Part shown: in pieces, positions 33,661 to 43,017 of the stretch
Layout of the letters: each line of letters opens with the position of its first letter
Numbering within the stretch: the first letter of the stretch is position 1
Source: Chitinophaga agrisoli
Lineage (GTDB): Bacteria; Bacteroidota; Bacteroidia; Chitinophagales; Chitinophagaceae
Assembly (NCBI RefSeq): GCF_008386695.1
Contig: NZ_VUOC01000001.1
Location: forward strand, 532,347 to 596,346
Direction: 5' to 3'
Length of the DNA: 64,000 bases
Made by a program: the position numbers and the translations under genes
The notes under the pieces: generated by a model
Databases searched by the model: none
Told to the model about the DNA's origin: nothing
Seen by the model: only the letters and a program-made list of their open reading frames with translations

Positions 33661-36600
33661 ATGCATACCAGCTATTTTAAAATACCGGTCCTGTTTGTGC
33701 TGCTGCTGTTTGGCAGCATAGCCTATGCGCAGGAAAACATCACCGTACGGGGCCGTATAACAGACGCCACCTCGCGCGAGGGGCTGCCCGGCGTAACCAT
33801 TATTGATGTGCAGGCAAAGAAGGGCCTGGGCATTACAGATGTGCAGGGCAATTTCTCCTTTACCATACAGGAAGGCAAAACCGTACAGTTCCGTTTTGTG
33901 GGTTATAAGGATATGACGCTGAAGGTGACCAAACCCACACTTAATATCTCCCTCTCGCCGGAGAACCGCTCGCTGAAAGAAGCCGTGATAGTAGGCTATC
34001 AGAAGCGTACCAAAGAGACCGTGTCCGGCTCCGTGGCCGTTATATCCGGCAAGGACCTGCAGGACGTACCGGTGTCCAGCGTACAGGAGCTGCTGCAGGG
34101 TAAGGTAGCCGGCCTTAATATCCAGAATAATACCGGCGCTCCGGGTTTCCGCGGCACCGTATCCATACGCGGTATATCGCAGCTGGCTATTAGCGGTACC
34201 GGCGACCAGACCTATCTGGCCACCAATAACCCGTTGCTGGTGATCGATAACGTGCCGGTGGATTATGACGGCGGTTTTTCCCAATCCATGCTGCAGCCAG
34301 GCGCCGCCACCGGCCCGCTGGCACTGATACCGCCGGATGATATACAGTCCATCGAGATCATGAAGGATGCACAGGCCACCTCCTTATACGGCTCCCGCGG
34401 GGCCAACGGCGTAATTGTGATCACTACAAAACGGGGCAACTCGCCTACGCCGGTCATTGATGTGAACAGCAGCGTTTTCGTGAACCTGGCGCCACAGCTG
34501 CGGCCCACCTGGGGCGGTAAGCTGGAGCGCGATTTCCGCATACAGTCTATCATTAACACCAGCCGCGACTGGCAGGAAGCCCGCGACCGCCTGGAGCAGT
34601 CGCAGTTCCTTACGGACAGCCTTAACAGCTTTTATAACAACTCTACGGATTGGCAGGGATTGTTTTACCAAACCACGGTCAACACCAATAACAACGTACA
34701 GATCAGCGGCGGCAGCCCTAAGCTGAACTATAAGGCCAATATGGCCTACCAGCGCAATGAGGGCGTGATCAAGAATACCGGCTTTGACAAATACAGCCTT
34801 AATATGCAGCTGAACATACAGCCCAGTACCCGCCTGCGGATCAGCACCCAGCTGTTTGGCGCATTGGGGCAAAAGCAGCGCGGCAACGGCGGCGGCCTTA
34901 CCGGCAACGGCGCGGGCAATGCCTTTACCAGTTCCCTGATGCCCGGTCCTTCGCAGTTTGTAGGTAACCCGCAGTTTGAAGGGTATGAGAATAATATGGA
35001 TGATAACAATACCATTAACATACGCGGTTTCCTGGATATGGATTATGAGCTGTTCAAGAACATACGCGTGAACTCCATTACCTCGTACGATTATTATACT
35101 GATACCCGCGACCGCTTTAACCAGGCCTTTGCCAATAATAACCAAACCCAGTTATACGGTTTTGTAGGCCGTCATGATGAGCTCAATACCCGTAACGGCG
35201 TGAACTACAACTTTAGCAGCAACCCGAATAATGTGGAATTTGGGCATAACCTGTATGCCAGCGTTTTCAGCGAGGTAAATATTAAAACAGATAATCAGCA
35301 TGTAAGGGATATACGTAACGGGCCCAGTGATTTCTTCTGGGGGCCACGCGGTTACTCACCGCGTTTTTACCCCGGCAATCCCTGGAATGATGCCAATGGC
35401 ACCAATGTGAACGGCACCAGCGTATCGTACGTATACCATGCGCTTTCCTGGGCGGGTTTTATCTCCTATAATTTCCGCACCAAGTACAGCATAGATCTTT
35501 CTTACCGGTTGGATGGCAACTCCTCTGCCGGTATTAACAATCCTTACACCAAGAACCCGGCCGTAGGGGTACGCTGGAACTTTGGCAAGGAAAACCTGTT
35601 CCGCCGGTTGAACTGGCTGGACTATGGCTCCGTGCGCGTCACTTATGGCGCCAATAGCCGCGCCGCTGCCACGCTACCCAATTTCCTGGGTATTTACCAG
35701 GTATATAACAACTACAACAACGGCCCGGCCATTGCACCTAATTTTAGCGTAATGGCCAACCAGTCCCTGGAGCCGGAAAAATCCAACCAGTTCAATTTTG
35801 GTGTGGACATTGGCCTGTTTAAGGGAAGACTGGAGTTTATTTATGATACCTACTTTAAAAAATCGTTTAACCTTATCCGCGATCTGTACCTGCCAGACGT
35901 AACAGGTTTTGACCGGGTACAGATCAATGGCGCTGCCGTGGTGAACTATGGCCATGAGCTGACCATTACCGCCCGGCCCATTAGCTCTCCCAACCCGCGT
36001 GCTTTACAATGGATGGTGAGCATAAACGGCGCTTATAACCGTGGCGTGCTTACGGAGCTGCCCGGCGGCCTTCATTTCTACCGCCAGGCGCAGGGAGCGC
36101 CCTATTACGAAGAGCTGGCGCTGAAAGTGGGCCGTAATCCCATCAGCAATTACCTGTATGAGACCAACGGTATCTACTCCACCACCGGCGATGTACCGGT
36201 GGACCCGGTAAAAGGCACCCGTTATAAATCTTTCCGCGGCAGTGGCACCCAGTATTTTTTGGGGGGCGATCCCCGCTGGACGGATGTAAACGGCGACTAT
36301 GCCCTGGACGACGCGGATGATAACGTGATCAGCGGTAACCCTGATCCGCTGGTAACCGGCGGTTTTACCAATACGGTAAGCTACCGCAACTTTTCGCTGA
36401 ACGTGTTCTGCTCCTTCCTGATCAAACGCAGCATCCTGAATAATGCCATGGCCGCCCGCCTGTACCGTGCCCAGTACCCGGAATCCCTGAGTATTACCGG
36501 CACCGCGGAAGGCCCGGTGAACTACTATGACCTGGACCGCATCAATTACTGGAAAAAGCCCGGGGATCAGGCCCAGTACCCGGCCATTGGCAATGTATTC

Positions 36601-36888
36601 CATGCGCGGGATGTGCTGCCCAACCGGCTGGACCAGACACTGTTCCAGGAAGACGGCTCTTATTTTAAGCTGAACCAGGTAACGCTGGCCTATACCTTCC
36701 GCAACCAGGACTTTATGCGCCGGTTGAAGATGCGTATGCTGCGTACTTATTTCACCGCTTACAATGTAGGCATCCTGTCGCCCTACTCCGGGCCTAACCC
36801 GGAAACGGTGACCTCCCTGGGACGGGATGATATAAACGGGTACCCATCCGCTGTCAGCTTTACGCTGGGTTTTGCGGTACAATTCTAA
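33661..36888 (+). CDS. SusC/RagA-type TonB-dependent transporter (locus 2)
   Basis: 1075 aa. Signal peptide (FVLLLFGSIAYAQ). Residues about 25-95 are the carboxypeptidase-like domain (ITVRGRITDATSREGLPGVTI ... VQFRFVGYKDMTLKV), then the plug (VSSVQELLQGKVAGLNIQNNTGAPGFRGTVSIRGIS, IEIMKDAQATSLYGSRGANGVIVITTK) and a barrel ending AVSFTLGFAVQF. It follows the DUF5007 gene so closely that loci 1 and 2 may be one transcript. The cognate SusD starts 19 bases downstream. Confidence 0.94.
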   Translation: MHTSYFKIPVLFVLLLFGSIAYAQENITVRGRITDATSREGLPGVTIIDVQAKKGLGITDVQGNFSFTIQEGKTVQFRFVGYKDMTLKVTKPTLNISLSPENRSLKEAVIVGYQKRTKETVSGSVAVISGKDLQDVPVSSVQELLQGKVAGLNIQNNTGAPGFRGTVSIRGISQLAISGTGDQTYLATNNPLLVIDNVPVDYDGGFSQSMLQPGAATGPLALIPPDDIQSIEIMKDAQATSLYGSRGANGVIVITTKRGNSPTPVIDVNSSVFVNLAPQLRPTWGGKLERDFRIQSIINTSRDWQEARDRLEQSQFLTDSLNSFYNNSTDWQGLFYQTTVNTNNNVQISGGSPKLNYKANMAYQRNEGVIKNTGFDKYSLNMQLNIQPSTRLRISTQLFGALGQKQRGNGGGLTGNGAGNAFTSSLMPGPSQFVGNPQFEGYENNMDDNNTINIRGFLDMDYELFKNIRVNSITSYDYYTDTRDRFNQAFANNNQTQLYGFVGRHDELNTRNGVNYNFSSNPNNVEFGHNLYASVFSEVNIKTDNQHVRDIRNGPSDFFWGPRGYSPRFYPGNPWNDANGTNVNGTSVSYVYHALSWAGFISYNFRTKYSIDLSYRLDGNSSAGINNPYTKNPAVGVRWNFGKENLFRRLNWLDYGSVRVTYGANSRAAATLPNFLGIYQVYNNYNNGPAIAPNFSVMANQSLEPEKSNQFNFGVDIGLFKGRLEFIYDTYFKKSFNLIRDLYLPDVTGFDRVQINGAAVVNYGHELTITARPISSPNPRALQWMVSINGAYNRGVLTELPGGLHFYRQAQGAPYYEELALKVGRNPISNYLYETNGIYSTTGDVPVDPVKGTRYKSFRGSGTQYFLGGDPRWTDVNGDYALDDADDNVISGNPDPLVTGGFTNTVSYRNFSLNVFCSFLIKRSILNNAMAARLYRAQYPESLSITGTAEGPVNYYDLDRINYWKKPGDQAQYPAIGNVFHARDVLPNRLDQTLFQEDGSYFKLNQVTLAYTFRNQDFMRRLKMRMLRTYFTAYNVGILSPYSGPNPETVTSLGRDDINGYPSAVSFTLGFAVQF

Positions 36889-36907
36889 AACAGCCAAAGA
36901 CAATGTT

Positions 36908-38395
36908 ATGCAAACACGATATAAAACAGGATTGCTGATAGGTTTGTTGCTGCTTTGCATTTCCTGTAAGAAGTTCCTGATAGTGAAGCCGGTAGATACC
37001 CTGTCCGGCAGCGAGTTCTGGCAAAACAGGGCAGACGCGGAAAAGGCCATTAACGGCGCATACCGCCTGTTGTTGGATAAGTTCCTGGAATCCACCCTAT
37101 ACAATACCGGCGATTTCCGCGCCGGCTGGTGGAACTGGTTTGACAAACGCAACCTGGCCGCCCTGGGCCGTAATGATATGCTGGGCTCTGACCTGGCCAG
37201 TTCCGACGGTTCTGACCGGCCCAAGAACTGGACGCAGTTTTACCGTACTATAGCCGCCGCCAACCTGTGTATAGACCGTATACCCGGTATAGAGGACCCC
37301 GGCTTTACACAACAGCAGCGGAAAGCGCTGGTAGCGGAAGCCCGCTTTATACGCGCCTTTACCTATTTCTATATGGTACGCCTGTATGGCGATGTGCCGC
37401 TGCAGCTGGATCCCTATGAAACGGATATAAAACCGCGTATCAATATGCTTACCGTGCTGGATACCTGCATACAGGACCTGCGCGCCTGTGAGCCGGACCT
37501 GCCGGTAACCTATGACGATCCCACTTTCCGCGCCGTACGCGGCACCCGGGGCGCCGCCCTTACCCTGATGGCGCATATGTATATGTGGAAAGCAGGATTT
37601 GACCACTCGCACCAGCAGCAATACTGGCAGGAAGCCGCCCAGCTGGGCCAGCAGGTAATGGACCTGGGCGTATACCAGCTGCTGCCTTATACGCCGGAAG
37701 CTTTCCAGAACATATTTAAAGGCCGTTCTGCGGAAGGCATCTTTGAGCTATCCCTGGATATTAACTACGGCGTACAATTCCACTCCCTGATTGCGCAGTG
37801 GGTGTTGCACGAGCCTATCATCCACAGCAGCGGCAACCTGCAAGGCGGTTTTGGCAGCGAGATAACGCCAAAAAGGATCTGGCTGGATAAGATCTATCCC
37901 TCCGGGGAGCCGGATAAACGGTTCACCCTGTGGTTTGATGATCCTTATAGCGACGCCAACCCGCAGTCTGCCATGTATTTGAAATTCTCTGCCGTATCCA
38001 ATCCCACTACCCGCGATTATGACGCTAACCTGATCATCTTCCGCTATGCGGACCTGCTCTTATTGCGGGCAGAAGCGCTGGCTGACCTGGGACAGAACGG
38101 TCCTGCCATTACGCTGCTGAATATGGTACGCGACCGGGCGGGCGCCCGCGCCTATGCCGGTGGCGGTGGCCCTGCCTTACAGGATGCCATCTTCCTGGAG
38201 CGCGCCAAAGAGCTGTGGGGAGAAGGGCACTTTTACTACGACCTGGTACGCACCGGCCGCATCATGGACAGGAATATGTGCGAGAACTTCCTGACGCCGG
38301 AGCAGTTTGACCGCCGTGCATGGACATGGCCCATAGACCTGGGCGCCGTAAAGAACAACCCCCTGATCATACAAAACGATTACTGGTCCAGATAA
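36908..38395 (+). CDS. SusD/RagB lipoprotein (locus 2)
   Basis: 495 aa from the ATG at 36908; an earlier in-frame start would overlap the SusC gene. Lipoprotein signal LLLCISCKKFLIVKPVD. SusD features: LSGSEFWQNRADAEKAINGAYRLL, RFIRAFTYFYMVRLYGDVPLQ, LLRAEALADLGQNGPAITLLNMVRDRAG and IFLERAKELWGEGHFYYDLVRTGR. It pairs with the SusC directly upstream. Confidence 0.93.
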   Translation: MQTRYKTGLLIGLLLLCISCKKFLIVKPVDTLSGSEFWQNRADAEKAINGAYRLLLDKFLESTLYNTGDFRAGWWNWFDKRNLAALGRNDMLGSDLASSDGSDRPKNWTQFYRTIAAANLCIDRIPGIEDPGFTQQQRKALVAEARFIRAFTYFYMVRLYGDVPLQLDPYETDIKPRINMLTVLDTCIQDLRACEPDLPVTYDDPTFRAVRGTRGAALTLMAHMYMWKAGFDHSHQQQYWQEAAQLGQQVMDLGVYQLLPYTPEAFQNIFKGRSAEGIFELSLDINYGVQFHSLIAQWVLHEPIIHSSGNLQGGFGSEITPKRIWLDKIYPSGEPDKRFTLWFDDPYSDANPQSAMYLKFSAVSNPTTRDYDANLIIFRYADLLLLRAEALADLGQNGPAITLLNMVRDRAGARAYAGGGGPALQDAIFLERAKELWGEGHFYYDLVRTGRIMDRNMCENFLTPEQFDRRAWTWPIDLGAVKNNPLIIQNDYWSR

Positions 38396-38399
38396 AATA

Positions 38400-39119
38400 A
38401 TGCTTATGAAAACGAGCAAATTGAATGATGTAAAACTATGGCCGGTAGCCGCGATGCTGTTACTGGTGATACTGCTGTTCAATGCCTGCAAGAAGGATTA
38501 TTATGTAGATGGCGGCATAGCCGACCCACACTATAACGGCAGCATTTATGATTACCTGAAGGGTAACCCTTACTGGTTTGATACCGTTACCTATATCATA
38601 GAACGCGCGGGTATGAAGGAAATGCTGCAGAACGATGACGTAACCTTCTTTTCCCCTACAGACGACGCCGTAAAAGTAGTAATGGATGAACTGAATGAGT
38701 ACCGCTACTTTAACGTCAAAGACTCCGTACACCTGGAAGATATAGACCCAAAGGTCTGGAAGTACTTCCTTTCCATGTACGTACTCAAGGGCAAGTACCT
38801 GGCCAAACAGTTTGCCCGGGTAGACCCTGTGAATATCTATGCCTACCCAGGCATCAATTACGTAATGGATAATGGTTATGTACTGAACATAGGGCTGGTC
38901 TATGAGAACTATAACAATGTGGAGGCCGTAGGCCCGCGTACTATACGGTTAACAGATATTACCTATGACCCGCAGAACTTCCAGAACAACCCAAACATAA
39001 AGATCGCCACCTCAGATATACAGCCGAAGAACGGGGTATTACATGTGCTGAATAACAGTCACGCCCTGGGTTTCCGCGTGGGCTCCTTTATACTGACGGC
39101 AGAACAATATCTGAAATAA
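38400..39119 (+). CDS. FAS1-domain lipoprotein
   Basis: 239 aa; an alternative ATG at 38406 would remove two residues. Lipoprotein signal LLLVILLFNACKKDYYVDGGIADPHYNGSIYDYLKGN. One fasciclin domain follows (FDTVTYIIERAGMKEMLQNDDVTFFSPTDDAVKVVMDEL ... NGVLHVLNNSHALGFRVG). It corresponds to the FAS1 protein of locus 1 but without the CBM6 module. FAS1 domains mediate adhesion; in SusCD loci they are taken to be surface glycan-binding accessories. Confidence 0.85.
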   Translation: MLMKTSKLNDVKLWPVAAMLLLVILLFNACKKDYYVDGGIADPHYNGSIYDYLKGNPYWFDTVTYIIERAGMKEMLQNDDVTFFSPTDDAVKVVMDELNEYRYFNVKDSVHLEDIDPKVWKYFLSMYVLKGKYLAKQFARVDPVNIYAYPGINYVMDNGYVLNIGLVYENYNNVEAVGPRTIRLTDITYDPQNFQNNPNIKIATSDIQPKNGVLHVLNNSHALGFRVGSFILTAEQYLK

Positions 39120-39131
39120 AACATTGTACAG

Positions 39132-40733
39132 ATGAAAGCATTCCAATACATCACCGGGATAATTATATACTTACTATGTATGCAGGCCTGCTCTAAGGAC
39201 AATATTGGCGAGAGCGGGAAAAACCCTTACCAGGATACGGTATTGCCGGCTATCCTGATCAGCAAGGGCGGCGTAGTGCCGGATAAGGGACATATGGACG
39301 AAGAGATCACCATACGCGGAAAAGGATTTAAAGAGCATCAGCAGGAGCTCTCCATCCTGTTTAACGGACAGGCCGCCAGCATCATTTCCGTAACAGATTC
39401 CACCGTGAAGGTAAAAGTGCCCGCTTTTGCCAGCACGGGCAATATTACCGCGCAGGTGGGGCAGCAGTATTTCTTTGGCCCTTTCTTCCGTGTACTGGGG
39501 CCTATGGAAACAGATACGATCTATCCCAGCTCCCGCGGGGCGGATAATAATATACGGGATATTATACCCCTTGAAGGCAACAAATACCTTATTGTAGGCG
39601 ATTTCACCAATTATGACAACGCCAATATAGACGGGGGCGTAAACCGTGTAGCGCGCATTAATGCAGACGGCACCATAGACCGTAGTTTCAAATATGGCCG
39701 CAATACCGGCTCTCCCTCCACCGTGGTGAAGGCCGCCGCCCTGCCGGATGGCAAATACCTGGTGGCTGGCAGCTTTGCCAGCTACGAAGGGCTGCCTTAT
39801 GCCAGCAGCATTACCCGGCTGTATAATAGCGGCGCCCTGGAAACGGTAAACGTTACCCGGCCTTCCGGCAAAGTACAGCCTACGCCGGCCATGAAAGGCG
39901 GCGTATCCGGCGTGATCAACAACCTGCATGTACAGCAGGATGGCAAGATCATCGTAACAGGTTTTTTCCGGTATTATGTGAAGCCCAATTATAACCTGGT
40001 GACGGTGAATGGCGCAGACTCCCTGCACCTGGACTCCACGCTGGTAAACCTGTTATGCCGCCTGCATCCGGATGGGATACTTGACACCAGCTATAATTAT
40101 GACCTGGTGAATCACCGGGGAATGGAAGGCGTAAACGGCGTGATCAACAAATCTATTCTGCTGCCAGACGGTAAATTGCTGATAGCAGGCACCTTTACAA
40201 AATACAACGGCGCAGCAGCATTGCGTGTAGCGCGCATTAATACGGATGGCACCCTGGATCCCACATTTAATACTGCCCAGGGGGCCAATGGCCCTATTGG
40301 TGAAATGGCTATACAACCGGATGGGAAGATCATCATTACCGGGGAATTCACTACTTATGGCCCCCAGCAGGCGCCCAAAATTGCGCGTATCAATACAGAC
40401 GGTACCCTGGATGGATCCCTGCAGGTAGGGGTCGGATCAAACGGAATGATCTTTAATGTGAGCGTAATGCCACAGGGGCAGCTGGTGCTAAGCGGCTACT
40501 TTTCCCGTTTTAATAGTATTACGTGTAATAACTTCCTGGTGTTGAACCCTAATGGCAGCATACACACCACCTACAATACCAATGGCGGTATCAGCCTGGG
40601 CACCAATGATGTAACCGGCGGTTTTACCAAAGTACTGCAGCTGCCTGACGAACATGCTATGCTGGGAGTGGGATCGTTTACGAAGTTTGACTTCCGGCAG
40701 TGTAACCGGATCGTAAAGTTACGGTACCAGTAG
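39132..40733 (+). CDS. DUF5008/IPT lipoprotein with delta-60 repeats
   Basis: 533 aa. Lipoprotein signal IYLLCMQACSKDNIGESG. An IPT/TIG-like fold comes first (PDKGHMDEEITIRGKGFKEHQQELSILFNGQAASIISVTDSTVKVKVP, residues 45-110), then from about 140 a series of delta-60 repeats (LPDGKYLVAGSFASYEG; VARINTDGTLDPTFN; IQPDGKIIITGEFTTY; MPQGQLVLSGYFSRF), which form a beta-propeller-like array. Last gene of locus 2; its 3' end overlaps the convergent MFS gene by 56 bases. Probably surface-exposed and glycan-binding. Confidence 0.82.
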   Translation: MKAFQYITGIIIYLLCMQACSKDNIGESGKNPYQDTVLPAILISKGGVVPDKGHMDEEITIRGKGFKEHQQELSILFNGQAASIISVTDSTVKVKVPAFASTGNITAQVGQQYFFGPFFRVLGPMETDTIYPSSRGADNNIRDIIPLEGNKYLIVGDFTNYDNANIDGGVNRVARINADGTIDRSFKYGRNTGSPSTVVKAAALPDGKYLVAGSFASYEGLPYASSITRLYNSGALETVNVTRPSGKVQPTPAMKGGVSGVINNLHVQQDGKIIVTGFFRYYVKPNYNLVTVNGADSLHLDSTLVNLLCRLHPDGILDTSYNYDLVNHRGMEGVNGVINKSILLPDGKLLIAGTFTKYNGAAALRVARINTDGTLDPTFNTAQGANGPIGEMAIQPDGKIIITGEFTTYGPQQAPKIARINTDGTLDGSLQVGVGSNGMIFNVSVMPQGQLVLSGYFSRFNSITCNNFLVLNPNGSIHTTYNTNGGISLGTNDVTGGFTKVLQLPDEHAMLGVGSFTKFDFRQCNRIVKLRYQ

Positions 40734-41883
40734 CGATGATATTTACCAGCACCATGAGGGCGCCGCCTATGCAGAAGAGGGGCCAGTGGCCAATATTCCA
40801 CAGCCCTATGCCGATAGCGGAACCACAGGCGCCGCCTATAAAGGTGCTGGTCATAAATACCGTATTAAAGCGGTTACGCGCCTCCGGCATAATGGAGTAG
40901 ATAATAGTTTGATTGGAGATCTGGATGGTCTGGTGGCCCACATCTACCAGGATGATGCCTACAATGAGCAGGAACAGGCCATTGCCGGTAAAATAAAATG
41001 CCGCAAAGCTGATCAGCTCCATGGCCAGGCCTATCCAGATATTCATAAAGGAGCCTTTGTTATCGCTACGCTTCCCCACCAGCGGCGATGCCAGCGCACT
41101 GGCTGCCCCCGCCAGGCCAAACAGGCCGATCGTAGCGCTGGAATAATGGAAGGGCGCCGAAGAAAGGAACAGCACCATTGTTACCCAAAAAGCGCTAAGC
41201 GCCGCAAAGGACATAAAATTACGGAAGGAGGCCTGCCGTAGCGCAGGCTGCGTACGGATATAATAGATCAATGAAGCCATTAACTGGCCATAAGTACCTT
41301 TAAAGGAGGGCATACTTTGGGGAAAACGCAGCCGCATTAATACCACCAGCACCGCACAGATACCCGCCGCCATAAAATATATTTCCCGCCAGCCAAAAAT
41401 GGCCCCCAAAGTACCGCTTATGGAACGGGAGGCCAGTATGCCCACTATTACGCCCGCCATGATGGTACCTATTACGCTGCCTCGTTTATCATCATCTGCC
41501 AGGTGAGCGCCCAGCAGTAATATGAGCTGTGCGGAAATAGAGCTGGCCCCTATCAGGAAGCTGGCTATCTGCAACACGCCAAAACTAGGCGACATAGCCG
41601 CCAGGGCCAGCGAGAGCATGGCGGCCACCATACAGCCCAGGATCTGCTTGCGGCGTTCCATGATATCGCCCAGGGGCACCAGCAGCAACAAGCCGCAGGC
41701 ATAACCTATCTGCGTAAGCCAGGCAATGCGGCCGGCCCGGCTTTCCGGTATACGGAAGTCCTTAGCGATCAACACAATCAGCGGCTGACAATAATAAATA
41801 TTTGCGACCACCAGACCGGAGCAGGCAGCCATAAAGAGCGTATCCGATTTCCCCAACGATTTGCTGTGCATGTGCAGATTCAT
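40678..41883 (-). CDS. MFS transporter
   Basis: 401 aa from the ATG at 41883; a TTG 15 bases earlier is less likely. Twelve hydrophobic segments with MFS features: SDTLFMAACSGLVVANIYYCQPLIVLIAKDFRIPESRAGRIAWLTQIGYACGLLLLVPLGDIMERRKQIL, where GDIMERRKQ is the loop 2-3 motif. Divergent from a YiaK-type dehydrogenase with a shared palindromic operator, so it may carry a sugar acid or related metabolite (inference). Its 3' end runs 56 bases into the convergent DUF5008 gene. Confidence 0.9.
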   Translation of the reverse strand: MNLHMHSKSLGKSDTLFMAACSGLVVANIYYCQPLIVLIAKDFRIPESRAGRIAWLTQIGYACGLLLLVPLGDIMERRKQILGCMVAAMLSLALAAMSPSFGVLQIASFLIGASSISAQLILLLGAHLADDDKRGSVIGTIMAGVIVGILASRSISGTLGAIFGWREIYFMAAGICAVLVVLMRLRFPQSMPSFKGTYGQLMASLIYYIRTQPALRQASFRNFMSFAALSAFWVTMVLFLSSAPFHYSSATIGLFGLAGAASALASPLVGKRSDNKGSFMNIWIGLAMELISFAAFYFTGNGLFLLIVGIILVDVGHQTIQISNQTIIYSIMPEARNRFNTVFMTSTFIGGACGSAIGIGLWNIGHWPLFCIGGALMVLVNIIATGTVTLRSGYTAGSQTS

Positions 41884-41945
41884 TTCAAAGCCCTGCAAAA
41901 CTAGAAAAAAGTAGTAGCTTAATCCGGTACAATATGCCGGTAAGA

Positions 41946-41977
41946 TTGGATAATCTGGAACCCATATTATTATCCAA
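41946..41977. promoter_or_regulatory. Split palindrome in the MFS/dehydrogenase divergent region
   Basis: TTGGATAAT (41946-41954) and ATTATCCAA (41969-41977) are perfect 9-base inverted arms with centres 23 bp apart, about two helical turns. They lie between the two divergent starts and could be the site of a dimeric regulator controlling both genes. Confidence 0.55.
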
Positions 41978-42021
41978 CAGGCAATTTTGTAATTTGACAG
42001 TCATCAGCAAAAAGTACCAGG

Positions 42022-43011
42022 ATGAAACGTATACCCTTTGACCAACTGCAGCAAACGTTCAAGCATATACTGCTACAGCTTTCCTTTACCGAGGAGAAGG
42101 CGGCATTATGCGCCGGCATTTTTGCGGCCAATAGCCGGGATGGCGTGCATTCCCACGGATTGAACCGTTTTCCGGTGTTTGTGCAATACATAAAAGACGG
42201 ATTGGTGAACCCTTCCGCGGAGCCCGAACTGCAAAGCAGCAATGGCCTTATAGAAACCTGGAACGGCAACCTGGGCGCGGGCATGTATAATGCCACCAAG
42301 GCTATGCAGCGGGCCATTACGCTGGCCACAGACAACGGTATTGGCTGCGTGGCGCTACAGAACACCAATCACTGGATGCGGGGCGGTACCTATGGCTGGC
42401 AGGCGGCAGACGCAGGCTGTATAGGCATCTGTTTTACCAATGCCATTGCAGGCATGCCCGCCTGGGGCGGCGCAGAACCGGTATTGGGCAATAATCCGCT
42501 GGTGATAGCCGTACCGCGTACAAAAGGGCATATTGTGCTGGATATGGCCATGTCGCAGTTCTCCTATGGCAAGATGCAGGAGTATGAGCTAAAACACGAG
42601 CAACTACCGGTACCCGGTGGTTATGATGACGCCGGCAATTTAACCACTAACCCATCTGCCATACGCGCCAATAAACGGGCATTACCTATTGGCTTCTGGA
42701 AGGGCTCCAGCCTGGCGCTGGTGCTGGATATTGTGCTGACGGCATTAAGTGGCGGCCGGTCTACGACTAAGATAACCGCGGATAAAAAGGAATATGGCGT
42801 GTCGCAGTGTTTTATTTGTTTACGCCAGCCGGATATGCATGATGCGCTGGTAGAAGAGATCTTGGCGTATACGAAGAGTAGCCAGCCGGCTATGCCCGGT
42901 GGGCGGATCTCTTACCCCGGGGAGAATACCCTGCGGACAAGGGTGCAGAGTGAAAAGGAGGGAGTATTGGTGAATGAGGAGATCTGGGAGCAGGTGTTGC
43001 AGTTGAAGTAA
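42022..43011 (+). CDS. YiaK-type malate/lactate dehydrogenase family (probable 3-dehydro-L-gulonate 2-dehydrogenase)
   Basis: 329 aa, close to E. coli YiaK/DlgD. Family features: ANSRDGVHSHGLNRFPVFVQYIKDG with the catalytic His region, IGCVALQNTNHWMRGGTYGWQAADAG, CFTNAIAGMPAWGGAEPVLGNNPLVIAVP and HIVLDMAMSQFSYGKM. These NAD(P)H-dependent enzymes reduce 2-oxo acids such as 2,3-diketo-L-gulonate. The divergent MFS gene may supply the substrate. The neighbour downstream converges. Confidence 0.85.
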   Translation: MKRIPFDQLQQTFKHILLQLSFTEEKAALCAGIFAANSRDGVHSHGLNRFPVFVQYIKDGLVNPSAEPELQSSNGLIETWNGNLGAGMYNATKAMQRAITLATDNGIGCVALQNTNHWMRGGTYGWQAADAGCIGICFTNAIAGMPAWGGAEPVLGNNPLVIAVPRTKGHIVLDMAMSQFSYGKMQEYELKHEQLPVPGGYDDAGNLTTNPSAIRANKRALPIGFWKGSSLALVLDIVLTALSGGRSTTKITADKKEYGVSQCFICLRQPDMHDALVEEILAYTKSSQPAMPGGRISYPGENTLRTRVQSEKEGVLVNEEIWEQVLQLK

Positions 43012-43017
43012 TGGATA

